Source of the DNA: Anisodus tanguticus
Taxonomy: Eukaryota > Streptophyta > Magnoliopsida > Solanales > Solanaceae
Length of the DNA stretch: 64,000 nt
Direction of reading: 5' to 3'
Assembly: GCA_034509755.1 (NCBI GenBank)
Contig: CM067557.1
Span: 14,244,001-14,308,000, forward strand
Shown here: in pieces, positions 21,533-33,639 of the stretch
Position numbering within the stretch: the first letter of the stretch is position 1
Layout: each line of letters opens with the position of its first letter
Made by a program: the position numbers and the translations under genes
The notes under the pieces: generated by a model
What the model saw: the letters and a program-made list of their open reading frames with translations, nothing else
The model's database searches: none
Told to the model about the DNA's origin: nothing

Positions 21533-23863
21533 GGGTACTACTGAGAAGGAGAAAGGAAAAGAAAATGGTAGGTTCTGTGCTAAAGCTTAGAAAGACTAAT
21601 AATTGGGTCCTGGAATTTTGGGGTTGCTTGCTGCTTTGTATTTTTGCCTTACTGGTCAATTTGTCCTCAATAGTCTAATACTATACATCCTTTGCCCAAT
21701 CCATCCCTTTCTTTTTCATTTTCGACGGCTAGATGAAGGTCTAGTATTTTGACGGAGGTGTTTGTATCTCTTAAATCGATATCCAGTAGCAGCAGAGGGA
21801 AAAATCGATAGTAAAAGATAACGAATTAGAGACTCAAAGAGATCACCAGCAAAACTCGGCAAGGAGAAATTCCTGCCCACCACTCTCTCGGTAGGTCATC
21901 CTCCTTTTCAGTCGTTCTCTTCATCATTATTTTTTCCACATATATCTAATTTATCTTGCCTTTTTTAAAAAATCCAGTTTAATCATCTGGTGTTCAAAAG
22001 ATTGTTGGTCCGACTAATTCAATTTTGTCTAGGTAAAAGACTTTATATGAAAAGACTCTGCATCTTCCGACTCAAATTCATAACTTTTGATTAAAAGTAA
22101 AGAATCTCAATCATCCTGTTATTTTGTGACAATTAGAACAACATAACATGATGTCCAGTGTAGTTCAACAAATGGGATTTGAGAGGACGGTGTGCACCCT
22201 TACCTTGTAGATATAGAAAGATTGTTTCTGACTCAATATTTCGTGACCATTGTGATATGAATATAAGTACTTCATATGAAATTTTTAGAGTACATTAAAA
22301 TAAAAATGCACAGCGGTATATATATGATTCGTATTGCAACTGAAGCCGAACTCAAAAGTAGAAATTTATGAATTTTGAATAAAACAAGTCAGATTTTAAA
22401 ATTTATGGTTCTAATGACTTCTGATGCTATATGCATAGAAGTTATTATATGGAATTCAGATTTATAGTGTAGAGCTAGTGTGGTCAAAAAGTCACAATTG
22501 TAACTGTAAAATACTGATCCAATAGAGCCTTTCCTATTCCTCTATTAACTGTGTGAAAGAAAAACAAAAGATGTCTACAAACTAATCTGCAATCACAGTG
22601 AAAAATTTCAGCCAATACAAACATGAATCATGATAAACGTGCCAAAGTTTTTGTATCATTTTAATAGATATTTCACCAATGAGGTGATAACAGATGCTCT
22701 TGGCTGGCTGGCTGGCTGGCTGGCTGGCAGTTATGACCAACGCAGCCTCACCAGAAATGAAACTAATTCTTTAATTGAATTCATAACTTTCTCATTTCAG
22801 GTTTTCCCATTATTAATAAAGTTCTTATAGCCCTATCATCAACTTTATGTAGGGCCTAAAATAAATAAAGTTGAATAAATGTATAGACAATAAAGAAGCC
22901 AGCACCAAATCTACTGCCTACTTCAACCAGTGGCTTTAAACACTTCCAGTTTGTTTGGCTATTTTAGTAGAAATTACATCTAAAAAATTATATTACATTC
23001 TAGCAATAAATAAAAAAATAACATAAACTGCATTTCCAAATATGAACTCCCGATAAATTCATTTTTTTACAAAGTTCCCATTAAATTTAACAGATAGGGA
23101 TTGTTAAATGAGATACTCAATTGATTCACAAAAAATCGCCCTGCTTGAGGACCAACGACCTCGTTGATCACATTTGGTACCACTTTTTCGATTCAAACCT
23201 CCACTTCTAGTACCTCTCTGGCCCAATTGGCAGCTGACTTCTCATTTTTTATTAGGGAAGTTGCACAATTTGTTGTTCAACCATTCACTAGCCAAATATA
23301 TATAAATTATACACTAATTACATATAATTTATGCATAGTACATATATATTATATATCGATCTGCTATTATTTTGAATGGCAACTATACAATGTAAACATT
23401 GCTTTTTTATTTTCTTTTTGGGACTAGTAGGTCACACCTGACACCCTCATAGTCTCAGACCCCATTATTGGCACTTTACCATGCCACACCCTGAGTTGCG
23501 GCCTTAAAATGTTCACCAACCTGCTCTGCTACCAATCGTTACAGATTGAATGAGAACGCCCAACCGAAAAGACTAGCCTGTTAGGCAGGAGAACTCATTC
23601 AACCTATAACCACATTACTAACACATTACCAATACCCTCGCAATTAAGAAGGGACTCAAGTGGTTCACCACATCAACATGCTGAACATTCGTATGGAAGG
23701 AAAACATCAATAATCCGCTGAGAAAAAAATGCTGCAAAATTTATTATTCGTGGTCTTAAATTCTGTGACTACATCATATGGTAGAAGAATACACAACACT
23801 CCAGATGATGCATTTAATTTATGACACTCTGGATTATACAAGAACAAATGATAAATCTAAGTT
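21533..23863. other. Intergenic region between the two nudix genes
   Basis: It should contain the nudix A promoter (left part) and nudix B 3' UTR (right part). Bases 21780-21905 end in a good splice donor (CTCTCGGTAGGTC) and could be a divergent non-coding leader exon, but no downstream coding exon is visible. The rest shows nothing recognisable. Confidence 0.4.
22701..22728. repeat. (TGGC)7 microsatellite
   Basis: Seven perfect tetranucleotide units in the intergenic spacer. Confidence 0.95.
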
Positions 23864-26800
23864 TTAACTCATTATAGTATCCTTGTCCATTACCTTAGGG
23901 AGCTTGAATTTAGGATTTTGTTCCAAGAATGCAGGTGGTCTCTGGTACACAACTGATGCTGCTCTAATTAAAATTCCAGCAGTTAGACCCCATATCAAGT
24001 ATTTCTTGTTGTCCATCTCGTAGTCGAACAAATGAATCAAATACTTTTCTCCCATCCATTCTCTTTCTTCCGATCTCTTATTCTCGTCCTGCATAAAGAC
24101 GTTGCGCGTAAGTATCCGAGAAACGGGAGAAACTTATTCCGAAGGAAATGTTCACGAGTAAAAACCTTGAGAAACATCTCCAATGGGACATCGAAAACTG
24201 CTTCTACTTCAGAAACATTAGGAATGGGATTGAATTCCTTTTTATTGGAGAGTATCCCTATCACGGGAATTACTCTAAGAAGATGCTGCATAGATAACAA
24301 ATGTATTAGAAGTATACACGCGACCTAGAGGAATAAAGTGATCAAGCATCCCAGAGCCAGCATTGTTCTGTTGCTAGTAAAATGGTGTCACCGGTTATTT
24401 TCAGCACCAATAATATTCTCATCAGGATCATAATTTTGGGTTCACTGCCATGTAAATGCAAAACCAGCACTAAGTTGTTTTTGAAGATACTCAGATGGAA
24501 AGAAATTTGTTTTTGAAGATACTCAGATGGAAAGAAATTACCTACTAGTATTTCTTTTTGCCTCCACTAGAATTTGAACTTGGTTCTCCTCCCACTTCAT
24601 TAACCACGAGGCCACCCACCCTCGGGTGCCATGTTACAAGAATGTTTTAAGCTCTTATTCTCAGTTTTTTTTTTTCCTGAACTTCAACATTGAATCTGGA
24701 TTTAGTGAAGAACAGAGAAGAACAAAACACAATTCAAGCATCTTTATAGATGATACCAATTGGTTGGGACTTGGGACTAAGGTTAGTCGTTACCGATGCA
24801 CTTACATTAGCTCCAATATTAGAAGTCTTTTTAGTTAATTATTGTATGACAATGTACAGTTAGGTGTTATACATACAGAATCCGTAGTTTTTTCTAGAGA
24901 TCTCTTGACAAATTATTGAGTAGTGGAATGACACAAGGATGTCCTTTTCCAAAATTTCTATTGAAATTAGGGGAAACGACAAAGGTACTAAAACATTCCA
25001 CACTCCCACTTAATTGGCATGACGAGTTATTATTCCAGCACTTATCTTCTAAAAGGTCTTAACAAAAGGTACGGGCAATTAAGCAAAAAAGAAAAAGAAA
25101 AAAGGCAAGCCAAAAGTGGTGCCTCTTTTCCTTTATGAGAAATGGATGCATGATTGTCTGTTAGCGTAAAAAAAGTGCCTTTTAAACATAAATTCTTCCA
25201 AAAGCCAATAGACTGATAAGGTAGCTTTCCAATCATTTATAGATTTAAATGAATGAACATGTAGTTAGCTATACAAGTAAAAGAACGTTCTGCTGATTGA
25301 AGGAAATGGTTGACATTTCAAAAGTCTTCAAGAAAATAGTGGAATACTATAATGAAGATATCGACATTGATCACCTCCACTAACTTGCCCCATCCAAAGA
25401 CGATTAACATTCATTTTCAATTCTAATCCAACAGCAATAATATTCGATCTTTAAATAAATATTCTAAATTTGGTTATTAATACTCTTGCAAGTCTAAATT
25501 CTGAGATCTGTAGTATCTTTAAAGTAGTTTCAAAGTGTAGATTTATGCTATCCAGTGTTCTGTTTTACTCTGAGAATTCGTCAATTTCACTGCTGAATGG
25601 TAAATATGGTGACTTGCTTTTGGAGGAGAAAACAATTGTTCTCTGTTCTGTGCAATGTGCAGCTCAAATATATGCTGTATATAACTAACCTCACCACATT
25701 AAAGCCAGCACCTGAATACTCTTTTTTAAATAACCGTGGTGTTTGTGCCAGCTTGCGTGCACCTCGACTAATTTCACGGGGTACCTGCTACCTCCCACCA
25801 GCACAGGTACCGGCTGTTTCAGCAAGGCTGGGACAAAATGAGAAGAAATCACCTAGTGTTTTTGCCTTGGCTAGACCAGCACCTGAATACTCAACACTAC
25901 AAGAACTTGGAATGCGATAGGAATACCAAGGATATGCAAAAACTTACAGCAAAACCTAAACGAAATATTAGTAAAGTACGTGACATATCTTTCTGCTTAA
26001 TGTACATTAGCTGCAACACTGCCCATTTGAGAAACTACAAAATCTATAGTTTTGATAAACATAGGACCCAATGATTTGTAAGTTGGACATAGAAGGACGA
26101 AACAATGAGCAAGATTTTTTCAATTTTCTGATTTAACATTTCAAAATCTCGTTTAAAAGGCTAATTTGGCTCCTTGTTCAGCCAATGATTTGAAAGTATC
26201 AACTTGTGCCTTTTGAATGTTCTTCCTTAGACCATTTTCTCTTACTCATCTTCCTTTGGCACCCTCCCCCAACCAAGCGAGGACCCTTGTCCTAGACAGG
26301 GATAAGAGACATGGAACAACTAAGGAACGTATATCATTCTTACATGATGTATTAAATATAATATGAACTTGTGAGATAACTAGCATTAAGATTTGCAGGA
26401 GAGTACAATATGATAGAGAAGGAAAGAATGTCCAGTCAAACACTACACATACTTGAGGACATTAAGTCTAAATTAACATAGTTCTAACATCAGTAGAGCA
26501 CAGCTCCTCCATGGAAGAAACCTCTAAATAGATTTTAACTTGTTGAAGAAATACAACAACAACAACATACCCAGTGTAATCCCATAAGTGGGGTGTGGGA
26601 AGGGTGGGGTATACGTAGACCTTACCCCTACCTTGGGTGAGGTAGAGAGGTTGTTTCCGAAAGACCCTCGGCTCAAGAAAGCGTTTCAAAACAGGTTTGA
26701 CAAATACAAGAGTAAAAAGCTATGATGAAAATACTAAAGAAATTTCATGCGGTTTCCTTGAAAGATCAGATAACAATAACCAAGCTATGATGAAATCCAC

Positions 26801-28937
26801 ACAAAGTTTCTTGACATACTAGAGTTTTCTTATTATAGATGATATCAACATACCTTAGACAAGAATGGTTCAAGGCAAGTCACAACATTAACCAATGAAG
26901 GATCTAGTCCTATCTCCTCCTTTGCTTCTCTGGTTGCAGTATCAGAATCGCTTGCATCTCCTTCTTCTGCTTTCCCTCCAGGCAATGCGACTTCACCTGC
27001 ATGAATAACATTCTAGTTAAAATCAGCTAATCCAGCATAGTAGTACATAGGAGAGAACAGTAGAAATACAGCATATGATAAACTAAATACTTGAGCAATC
27101 TGGTGACAAGATAATAGAAAGTTCATTTCTTGAATAAACAAAAACATGGATCAACTAGACAAAATTTGCAAGCCTCAGTCACAAGAAGATGGTAAATTGC
27201 CTAAACATCCAAGTAACAACATTTTTAGCAGCAACACATATATGTATCAAACTGGTTTTCAGAAGCATCCAACCACAATCTCTAGAAAAAAAAAACATCT
27301 ATATCCACTGTGCTGGTCACATGGTCACATGGCAACAACTTTACCAGTTACTCCAAGGCTCCCCTTCAATCCACTGTGCTGACTAAAGTCCAAAAAAACA
27401 TCAAAATCACATTATCACCATCAACAATACAAACAACATACCTCTTGCATGCATATATCAAAGCAACCAATCAACTACATCTCAATCCAAGAAACTATTT
27501 GGAGTCAGCTATATGAATCCTTGACCTCTATATCCAAACCGTTCTATTTGGATCCATTTCATCCTAATACTAAAAAATATCCTTTAAGATAAGTTACAAG
27601 TTCTGCATATAATCTGCCAAAACCCCACTACACTATGATCAGGTGCGGAGCTCGAATATAAGGTACGGGCTCGGACAAAACCAGTAGCTTTTGCTTAGAC
27701 CCTCTATTTGTATTAGGAAACTAATTAAATATGTATAAATATTTAACTGCAAATCATACCGGTTGCCGGCAAGTTCAAAAGCCATAAACTTCAAATCCTG
27801 GTTCAACTTCTGATTCTGATGATCAATCAACCACCATAACCTCCCTATCTGAGTGAATTCTATGAGGTTATTTCTCTCAATATTTTGTACTCTCTTTAAT
27901 ATAGTGGACTGCTCATCTCTACCTGTGTATGTATGTCGATTGACCAAACAACATTAAATTATTGTCTCTTTTCATATATTTCACTTCAGTTGTCTGATTT
28001 GTCGTCTTTCGAGGTTTACTTTGTTAGGGGCCGTTTGGCCATGGATAATTTTCACTTTATTCCGGAATCATTTTTGGACATAGAATTGTTATAATATAAT
28101 TCAACTAAATTTCGGCATATTCCGGAAATTGAAAAAGTCCAAATACATGTTTTCACATTGTTCACTCCAAATCACTCACAAAAATTCAACATTTTTTTCA
28201 GTTGTATTAATGTCCAAACACAACTCCAATTTCCCAAATACTACCATTTTCAACTTTTTTCCAAACACTACCTACTTTTTGTCAAATTTCACATTTTTTA
28301 TGTCCAAACGTACACTTAGCTTCCCCATAACACCTGATTATTCCGATCCTAACACTATCAGCTACAACCCAAAAATTTCAACACAATATACAATTACAAT
28401 CACTAGGTGATATCTTCTCATCTGTTCTAGCCCTAGTGGACAGACTTAACTCACACATTTTGCTGGTGGGAGCAAGCAGGCCCGGACACCACACTTATCA
28501 AAAAATATATAAGTTACAAAAAAGTGTAAGATTCACTGACCTGAGTGAGTAGATAGCTTGGAAGACCTCTTAGTGAGAATAACTCGAAGTTCCCTATTAT
28601 CCCCTTCAAATAAACAGATCAAAACAGCAGCTCTTTTAGGCCTAAATCTCTCCGGCTGCACAACAGCAACTGGGGTCACCGATTCTTGAAAACCCAATTG
28701 GGAAACAACCTTCCCTGCACTCTCTTCCAATTTTTGCTCCTCCAAATCCGTGTCATCCACAAATGACGGTGGTGGGGGTTTGTATAGACGCAATTGTTGA
28801 GCTAAGGCTAATAATCTATGAGAAGTTTTAATTGGTGATGATGATGAATCCATGATGATGAGTAGTTTGCGAAGTGAATTTGGAGATTGAAATGATGAGA
28901 TAGAAGACATTGACAATCTTCGTATTGATGATAGCAT
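23864..28937 (-). CDS. Nudix hydrolase, NUDT11/15-like CoA diphosphatase (copy B)
   Basis: Four minus-strand exons join in frame: 28937-28541, 26996-26854, 24285-24166 and 24088-23864. The product is 294 aa. Exon 1 ends LTKRSSKLSTHSG and exon 2 begins EVALPGGKAEEGD, giving the CoA-type nudix signature. The metal-binding helix ends REAKEEIGL (about 155-163). Exon 3 (HLLRVIPVIGIL, VPLEMFLK) and exon 4 (DENKRSEEREWMGEKYLIHLFDYE, VVYQRPPAFLEQNPKF) match plant NUDT11/15. Unlike copy A it has a 28-residue Ser/Arg/Leu-rich extension before Met29 (codon at 28853-28851), resembling a mitochondrial presequence. Initiation at Met1 or Met29 could give organellar or cytosolic enzyme. Phases equal those of copy A. 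A Stowaway-like MITE and a large hAT element lie just upstream. Introns contain two SINEs and a MITE. Confidence 0.93.
25722..25875 (-). mobile_element. Full-length SINE-like element with 17-bp TSD
   Basis: Bounded by perfect 17-bp repeats CCAGCACCTGAATACTC at 25705-25721 and 25876-25892. On the minus strand it begins TCTAGCCAAGGC and ends in GGTTATTTAAAAAA, i.e. an A-tail. It is 154 bp long, in intron 2 of nudix B, and the reference copy for the truncated relatives at 17747 and 19366. A tRNA-derived origin is assumed, not shown. Confidence 0.88.
26551..26682 (-). mobile_element. TS SINE, 5' truncated
   Basis: The minus-strand read contains CTTGAGCCGAGGGTCTTTCG, GGTAGGGGTAAGGTCTACG, CCCCACTTATGGGATTACAC and the terminal GTTGTTGTTGTTG repeats, the standard 3' end of the Solanaceae TS SINE. 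Confidence 0.9.
28027..28315. mobile_element. Tourist/Harbinger-like MITE, TSD TTA
   Basis: A 289-bp AT-rich element with imperfect inverted ends (GGGGCCGTTTGGCCATGGA; GTGTACGTTTGGACATAAA on the other strand), flanked by TTA at 28024-28026 and 28316-28318. It sits in nudix B intron 1. Confidence 0.8.
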
Positions 28938-28963
28938 CTCTCATAGTTAATAAATTGAGCGTA

Positions 28964-29119
28964 CTCCCTCAGTTTTGATTCAATTTTGTGGTATAAAATT
29001 AGTAGATATTTATGTTATTATAAAGTTAAAGTTTGAAATTATATTATTATCAAATAAGAATTTTTTTTATTTTTTATAATTGATTAAAAAGTAAATGTGT
29101 GATATAAATTGAGAAAGAG
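28964..29119. mobile_element. Stowaway-like MITE in the nudix B 5' flank
   Basis: Starts CTCCCTCAGTTTTGATTC next to TA and ends with the imperfect complement AATTGAGAAAGAG near TTA. The three nudix exon-1 copies at 39.9-42.4 kb lack it at the equivalent place (…AATTGAGC directly followed by the GTATTGGGTTTATC block). It begins 27 bp upstream of the nudix B start codon. Confidence 0.75.
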
Positions 29120-29708
29120 TTATTATTGGGTTTATCAAAATATCATCCTTCTAATCTCAAATCAAAAAGCTCAACTATTTGTGAACTTTTTTAGATTTTG
29201 GTTTTGGTTAGTTTTTAGAAAAAATTAGTTTTTCTGAAATAAAATAATTACACTTTGTTTGGATGGTCTTATCCATGGTTTCATATTGTTTGTTATGGTT
29301 TAATAACATTTTTATTGTTTGATTTGATTGTATGATACTAGGGGTGGCCAGTGGGCCGGGTTTGGGGCACGGGTCCCGGCAGAACGGGACCCGACGAGAC
29401 TGGGGGAGGGAAAATCGGTCCTCCGGCGGGATCCGCCGGTGTCCCGTCCCGTTCCCGGTCCCATCGGAAAAGGGGACCGGTCTTATCAGGGCGGGGCGGG
29501 ATCAGGGCGTGATCGGGTTTTCCGATTTAATTTTTTCTTTGCATTTAATTTTAAAAAATAACTCAATAATTGAACAAGATAGTGTAATAAAAACATCTCA
29601 AAGCTGTTTTTTTGCCTCTTATATTATTTAATAGAAATATAATTTCAAAATTGCAACTTTGTTGGGTTGAAAGTTGCAAATAACATAGTAAAATTGTAAT
29701 TAAAAAAA

Positions 29709-32047
29709 TCACATATTTATAAACAACTTTTCTAGTTTCTTCACAATGTCTTGTGGTTCTTCGGTTGGAATTGAAATTTGTTGGTCAAATTGCTCAACGT
29801 CGCTTCCACCTTCGTCGGATAAGATTTCGTTGTAGTTTTCATTTTCTTCTTCGTTGATCTCCGGTTGACCGCACCTTCTACGCTCCGCTCGTATCCAATC
29901 TCTAAATAAAACTGCAATCTCCAATATGTCTCTCGCTAATGAGTGTCTGTGCTCTCCTATTTGAAATCTTCCGGCAGAAAAAGCGCTTTCAGATACTGTT
30001 GATGACGCTTGAATGTTCAACACATCTCGGGTCATCTTTGATAGTATCGGAAATGTCTTCTCATTCTCCCTCCAGTATTTAAGCAAGTCTTCACGTCCTT
30101 CTTCATTGAGAACTGCTTGGTACGGTACAACACACTGCAAAACAAAAACATCGAACTCACTAACTTGATTAGTAGTGGTACCACTAAACATTCTACTTAT
30201 AAGGCTTTCAATACTAGCCGCAGAAACATCATGTCTTTTATAAGGTTGTACTGAAGAAGAAGATAGTATGGAAGTCTGTTGGTTACTGGGACTTTCTTGT
30301 TGGTAATGCGTATATACTTTTTTGCATTCATCGTGTATGTTAGACAAAACTTCTTCTTTAGTTGGTTCATTAGGTAGTTGTTCATTTGGATTTTTTGGAG
30401 TTGGAGGTGAAAGTACTCTATACAATCATAAATAGTTTCAATAAGTGATTTACAACCGTCTATTTTAACAGTCGGATTTAATACAACACCAATAATATAA
30501 ATAGTGGGAATAGGATTTTTTTTTTAATTTGATAAACATTTTTTTAATAGGTGCCTTATAAGATAGTTTTTCCATATATTCACTAAGTAACAAAAATATT
30601 AGAGCTATAGAAAATAACATAGTTGAAATAGTAGGATAATAAATACCGGAAAATTCTTTAGTAGCTTGAAAAAATTTCTCTAAAAATACAATAAGTTCTG
30701 AAATTTTTTCCCAAATGTTATCTACAATCATATCAGTTGGATTTCGATTATGGACGTTAAAAATAGAGTTATAGGTCTTGTATAATCATAAGCAACAAGT
30801 AGTTGTTCATAAAAAGAATTCCACCTAGTCGCTACTTCTTCGGAAATTTTTCTATAAGGTAGTCCACAATCGTGACAAGTTTTTTTATATTCTTTTTTTC
30901 TTTGTATTCTATTACTTCTAAAAATAAAGTTTAAAGCAAATTGTACTTTATTAAGAATGTCTTCAAAAAGTGATAGACCATTCTTTACAACTAAGTTATA
31001 AATATGGCACACACATTTTATATGAAAATGATTAGGAAAATATGGAGTTAATACATCTTTTAAAAGTCTAATAGCGTAATTATTAGAAGAAACATTAACT
31101 AACGTAATTGTCATTATTTTGTCAGTTATTCCATAAAAATTGCAAACTTGATGAATATTTTCGACAATAAAATTTCTGGTGTGCCTATCATCAATATATC
31201 TATATGCTAAAATACGTTTTTTCATAGACCATTTATAATCTATCCAATGACATGTTACAGTTAAATAATCATGGCCGTTAGTACTACGGCCTATATCAGA
31301 CATGATAGATACTTTGCCAGGAAAATGATATAATGAATAACGTAAATATTGCTGATATTCATGTGCAAATTTTAAAACGTCTCTCCTAATAGTTGATCTA
31401 GGAAAATCGTTAAAAGCAGGATTATACATATCTCTAATGTAATGAATAAAATCAGGAAATGAAAAAGGCAAAGCCCCCACCGCAACTAATTTTACTATTG
31501 CCTCCTTATCTCTATGTTTATCGTATTTAGGGCCTACAATTCCCCCTGTCATCAGGTAAATTTGACCTTGTACTTGATCCGGGACACTATGTGAACCTTG
31601 TCACGACTGAGAGCGCATTGGCGCACCCGACATTGTAGCCTCGCATTCATCCCACCTAGATGTGTGAAAGTTTTTTACATGTCTCAATAAATCTCCCGTC
31701 CCACCCTGACCTTTTCTCATTTTAAATTTATAATTTTTTTTACAAATTCTGCATCTGACTACTTGATTCTCTTGGTCCATATCAAAAAAATTCCATGCAG
31801 TAGATTTTAATTTTCGTTGTGTGGGACCTCGTCTCATGATAGGGGGAATATGAGGCATTCCAGTTTCAGTTTGAGGTGCACTAGTGGGTGTGTCATATAG
31901 ATTATCTTCTAAATTAAAGTCTGATTGAGTTGCAAAATATATCTCATCGTCTCATGATATATCATTAAAAAATTCAGTTTCATCTATATGAGTATAATCA
32001 ATCAAATTATCCTGTCTAGGAATAGGATGACTAGAAGAAGTACCCAT
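29709..32047 (-). pseudogene. hAT transposase (zf-BED/RISBZ type), decayed
   Basis: Minus-strand frame from ATG at 32047. An acidic N-terminus precedes a BED zinc finger (CRICKKNYKF...LLRHVKNFH, 31858-31601), the transposase core (31552-30728, with DIGRSTNGHDYLTVTCHW), and the C-terminal hAT dimerisation domain (30425-29709, YWRENEKTFPILSKMTRDVL, ASSTVSESAFSAGRF). In-frame TGA codons occur at 31952-31954 and 31601-31603; comparison with the relative at 55296-58644 suggests single-base changes. Frameshifts lie near 30730-30785 and 30430-30465. It would have bound the TIRs and cut the element out; it no longer can as read. Confidence 0.9.
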
Positions 32048-32464
32048 ATCATGTATAGAGAGATAGATTGAGAGATTAGAGAGATTGTCTGAAGATTTGT
32101 GAGAAAGATGAAGAGAAAATTAGGTATTTATAGTTGAAAAATTGGGTTAAAGTGTAAATATATTAATTTAGGGGTTAAAAATAAATATCAAGGGGTAGGG
32201 GAGGCCAAAAATGGTCGTTGCACAACGGCCAAAATATAAAATGGTCATTGTGCAACGACCATTTTTTGCAAAGGGGAGGGGGCGGGCAGGATCGGGGCGG
32301 GTTGATTGGGATCGGGCCTGGGGCGGGGTGGGCCCGAGCTGGACGAGCCTAGGTCCCGTCCTAAGTTCGAGTCCCGTGCCCATTTTTTTATGAGGGGATC
32401 GAGGCGGGACTGGGGCAGGGTCGAGTTGGGGTTCGATCGGGACCGAGCCAACCCGACCGACTGG

Positions 32465-33639
32465 TGTTGGATATGTAAAGCAATACGGGAAGTAAATAAA
32501 TATTACAAGTGTTCTAAAGGATAAACAAATAGGCAATTCAGAACTGCTGCAAGCTTGTTGAGTCTTGAATCTTGATAACCTGAAATCAAGAAATACTAAA
32601 TCTGGATTGTTACAATTGTGGGCTGAGTTGAGAGATGACTCTCTGTCTTTAAGACAAGATTGCCCCGTATATATGCTTTTACGTTAACGGGCAATAGTCT
32701 CCCAAGATAAAACATCAACTAATCAACACTACAAAGCAAATAGGTTGATTCTAACGAAAAAAACAAACACGAAACGACTTGCTGAAGAACGGAAAAGAAA
32801 TGAAGAGTTTTAAGTTTTTTGTTCGCTGTTTGTGGACAGAATTTCAGTTATTCTCTTTCTGTTTGTCTATGTGTATATATGTTGTCTCATTTTCTGTCTG
32901 TTATAGTCTTCACAATTGTGCCAAAAGACACCAATATATAGCATAAGAGAGGGACTCCTCAACTGCCAAGTAATGACCATTAATCATCCAAGTAATGGTT
33001 GTTTATGACAATTAATCAGCGAAGTAATGGATGTTTATGGCCATTAGTTAGTGAGGGAGTTTAATCAGCCAAGTAATGGCTGGTTAATGTGCAATAATGC
33101 TCCAAAAATCAATCCAAACGGTAGGTATAAACTTTTTGTCTTCCGTCGTTCCCAATTTCATCTTTTCAGAAACTCCAGAAACCAAACTGTAAATATTAAA
33201 CAATTTGGGGGTCTATCAGAAGAAGCCCAAAGCCCAAGGCCCGAGACCCGACGGGCGGGCGGCGGCGGCGACGCGCGTGTGAGCTTAGCCTTGAACCCAA
33301 GCACATCTAGGTCCTCCCTCCTTCAAACACAGGGTTACCCCTTAGGGTCCCAAACCCTTACCCAATTTTGAGACTTATAAAGAGAATAATTCTTCCTTTT
33401 CCTAACGATGTGGTAGATTTGTCCCACACCATATTTTCATGTCTCAAGCACCTTACTTCGTAGACCAATATCTCTTTCATTTCTTAACGAAATTTGACGA
33501 TCTTTGGCCCTACGGTCATCTACTCACTTAGTAGATTATGCACGTGTGAAGAGACAAAGCCTCCAACATACGGAATCCTAGTGTTTAAGTCATTAAATAC
33601 GGGTGGACACACCTCTCCACCAAAGGCAAATTTCCAACA
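32465..33639 (-). repeat. 3' LTR of nested copia element
   Basis: 1,175 bp, closely matching 37806-39018. It has about two copies of a ~32-bp block (CCAAGTAATGGTTGTTTATG); the other LTR has an extra copy, explaining the length difference. Confidence 0.95.

Noticed and set aside
21780..21910. Possible divergent leader exon with donor GGTAGGTC
   Set aside because: No coding exon or acceptor could be linked to it, so it is noted only in the spacer entry.
33051..33371. 106-aa ORF, repeated at 38424-38666
   Set aside because: Both copies are at the same place in the two LTRs of the nested copia element; LTR sequence, not a gene family.
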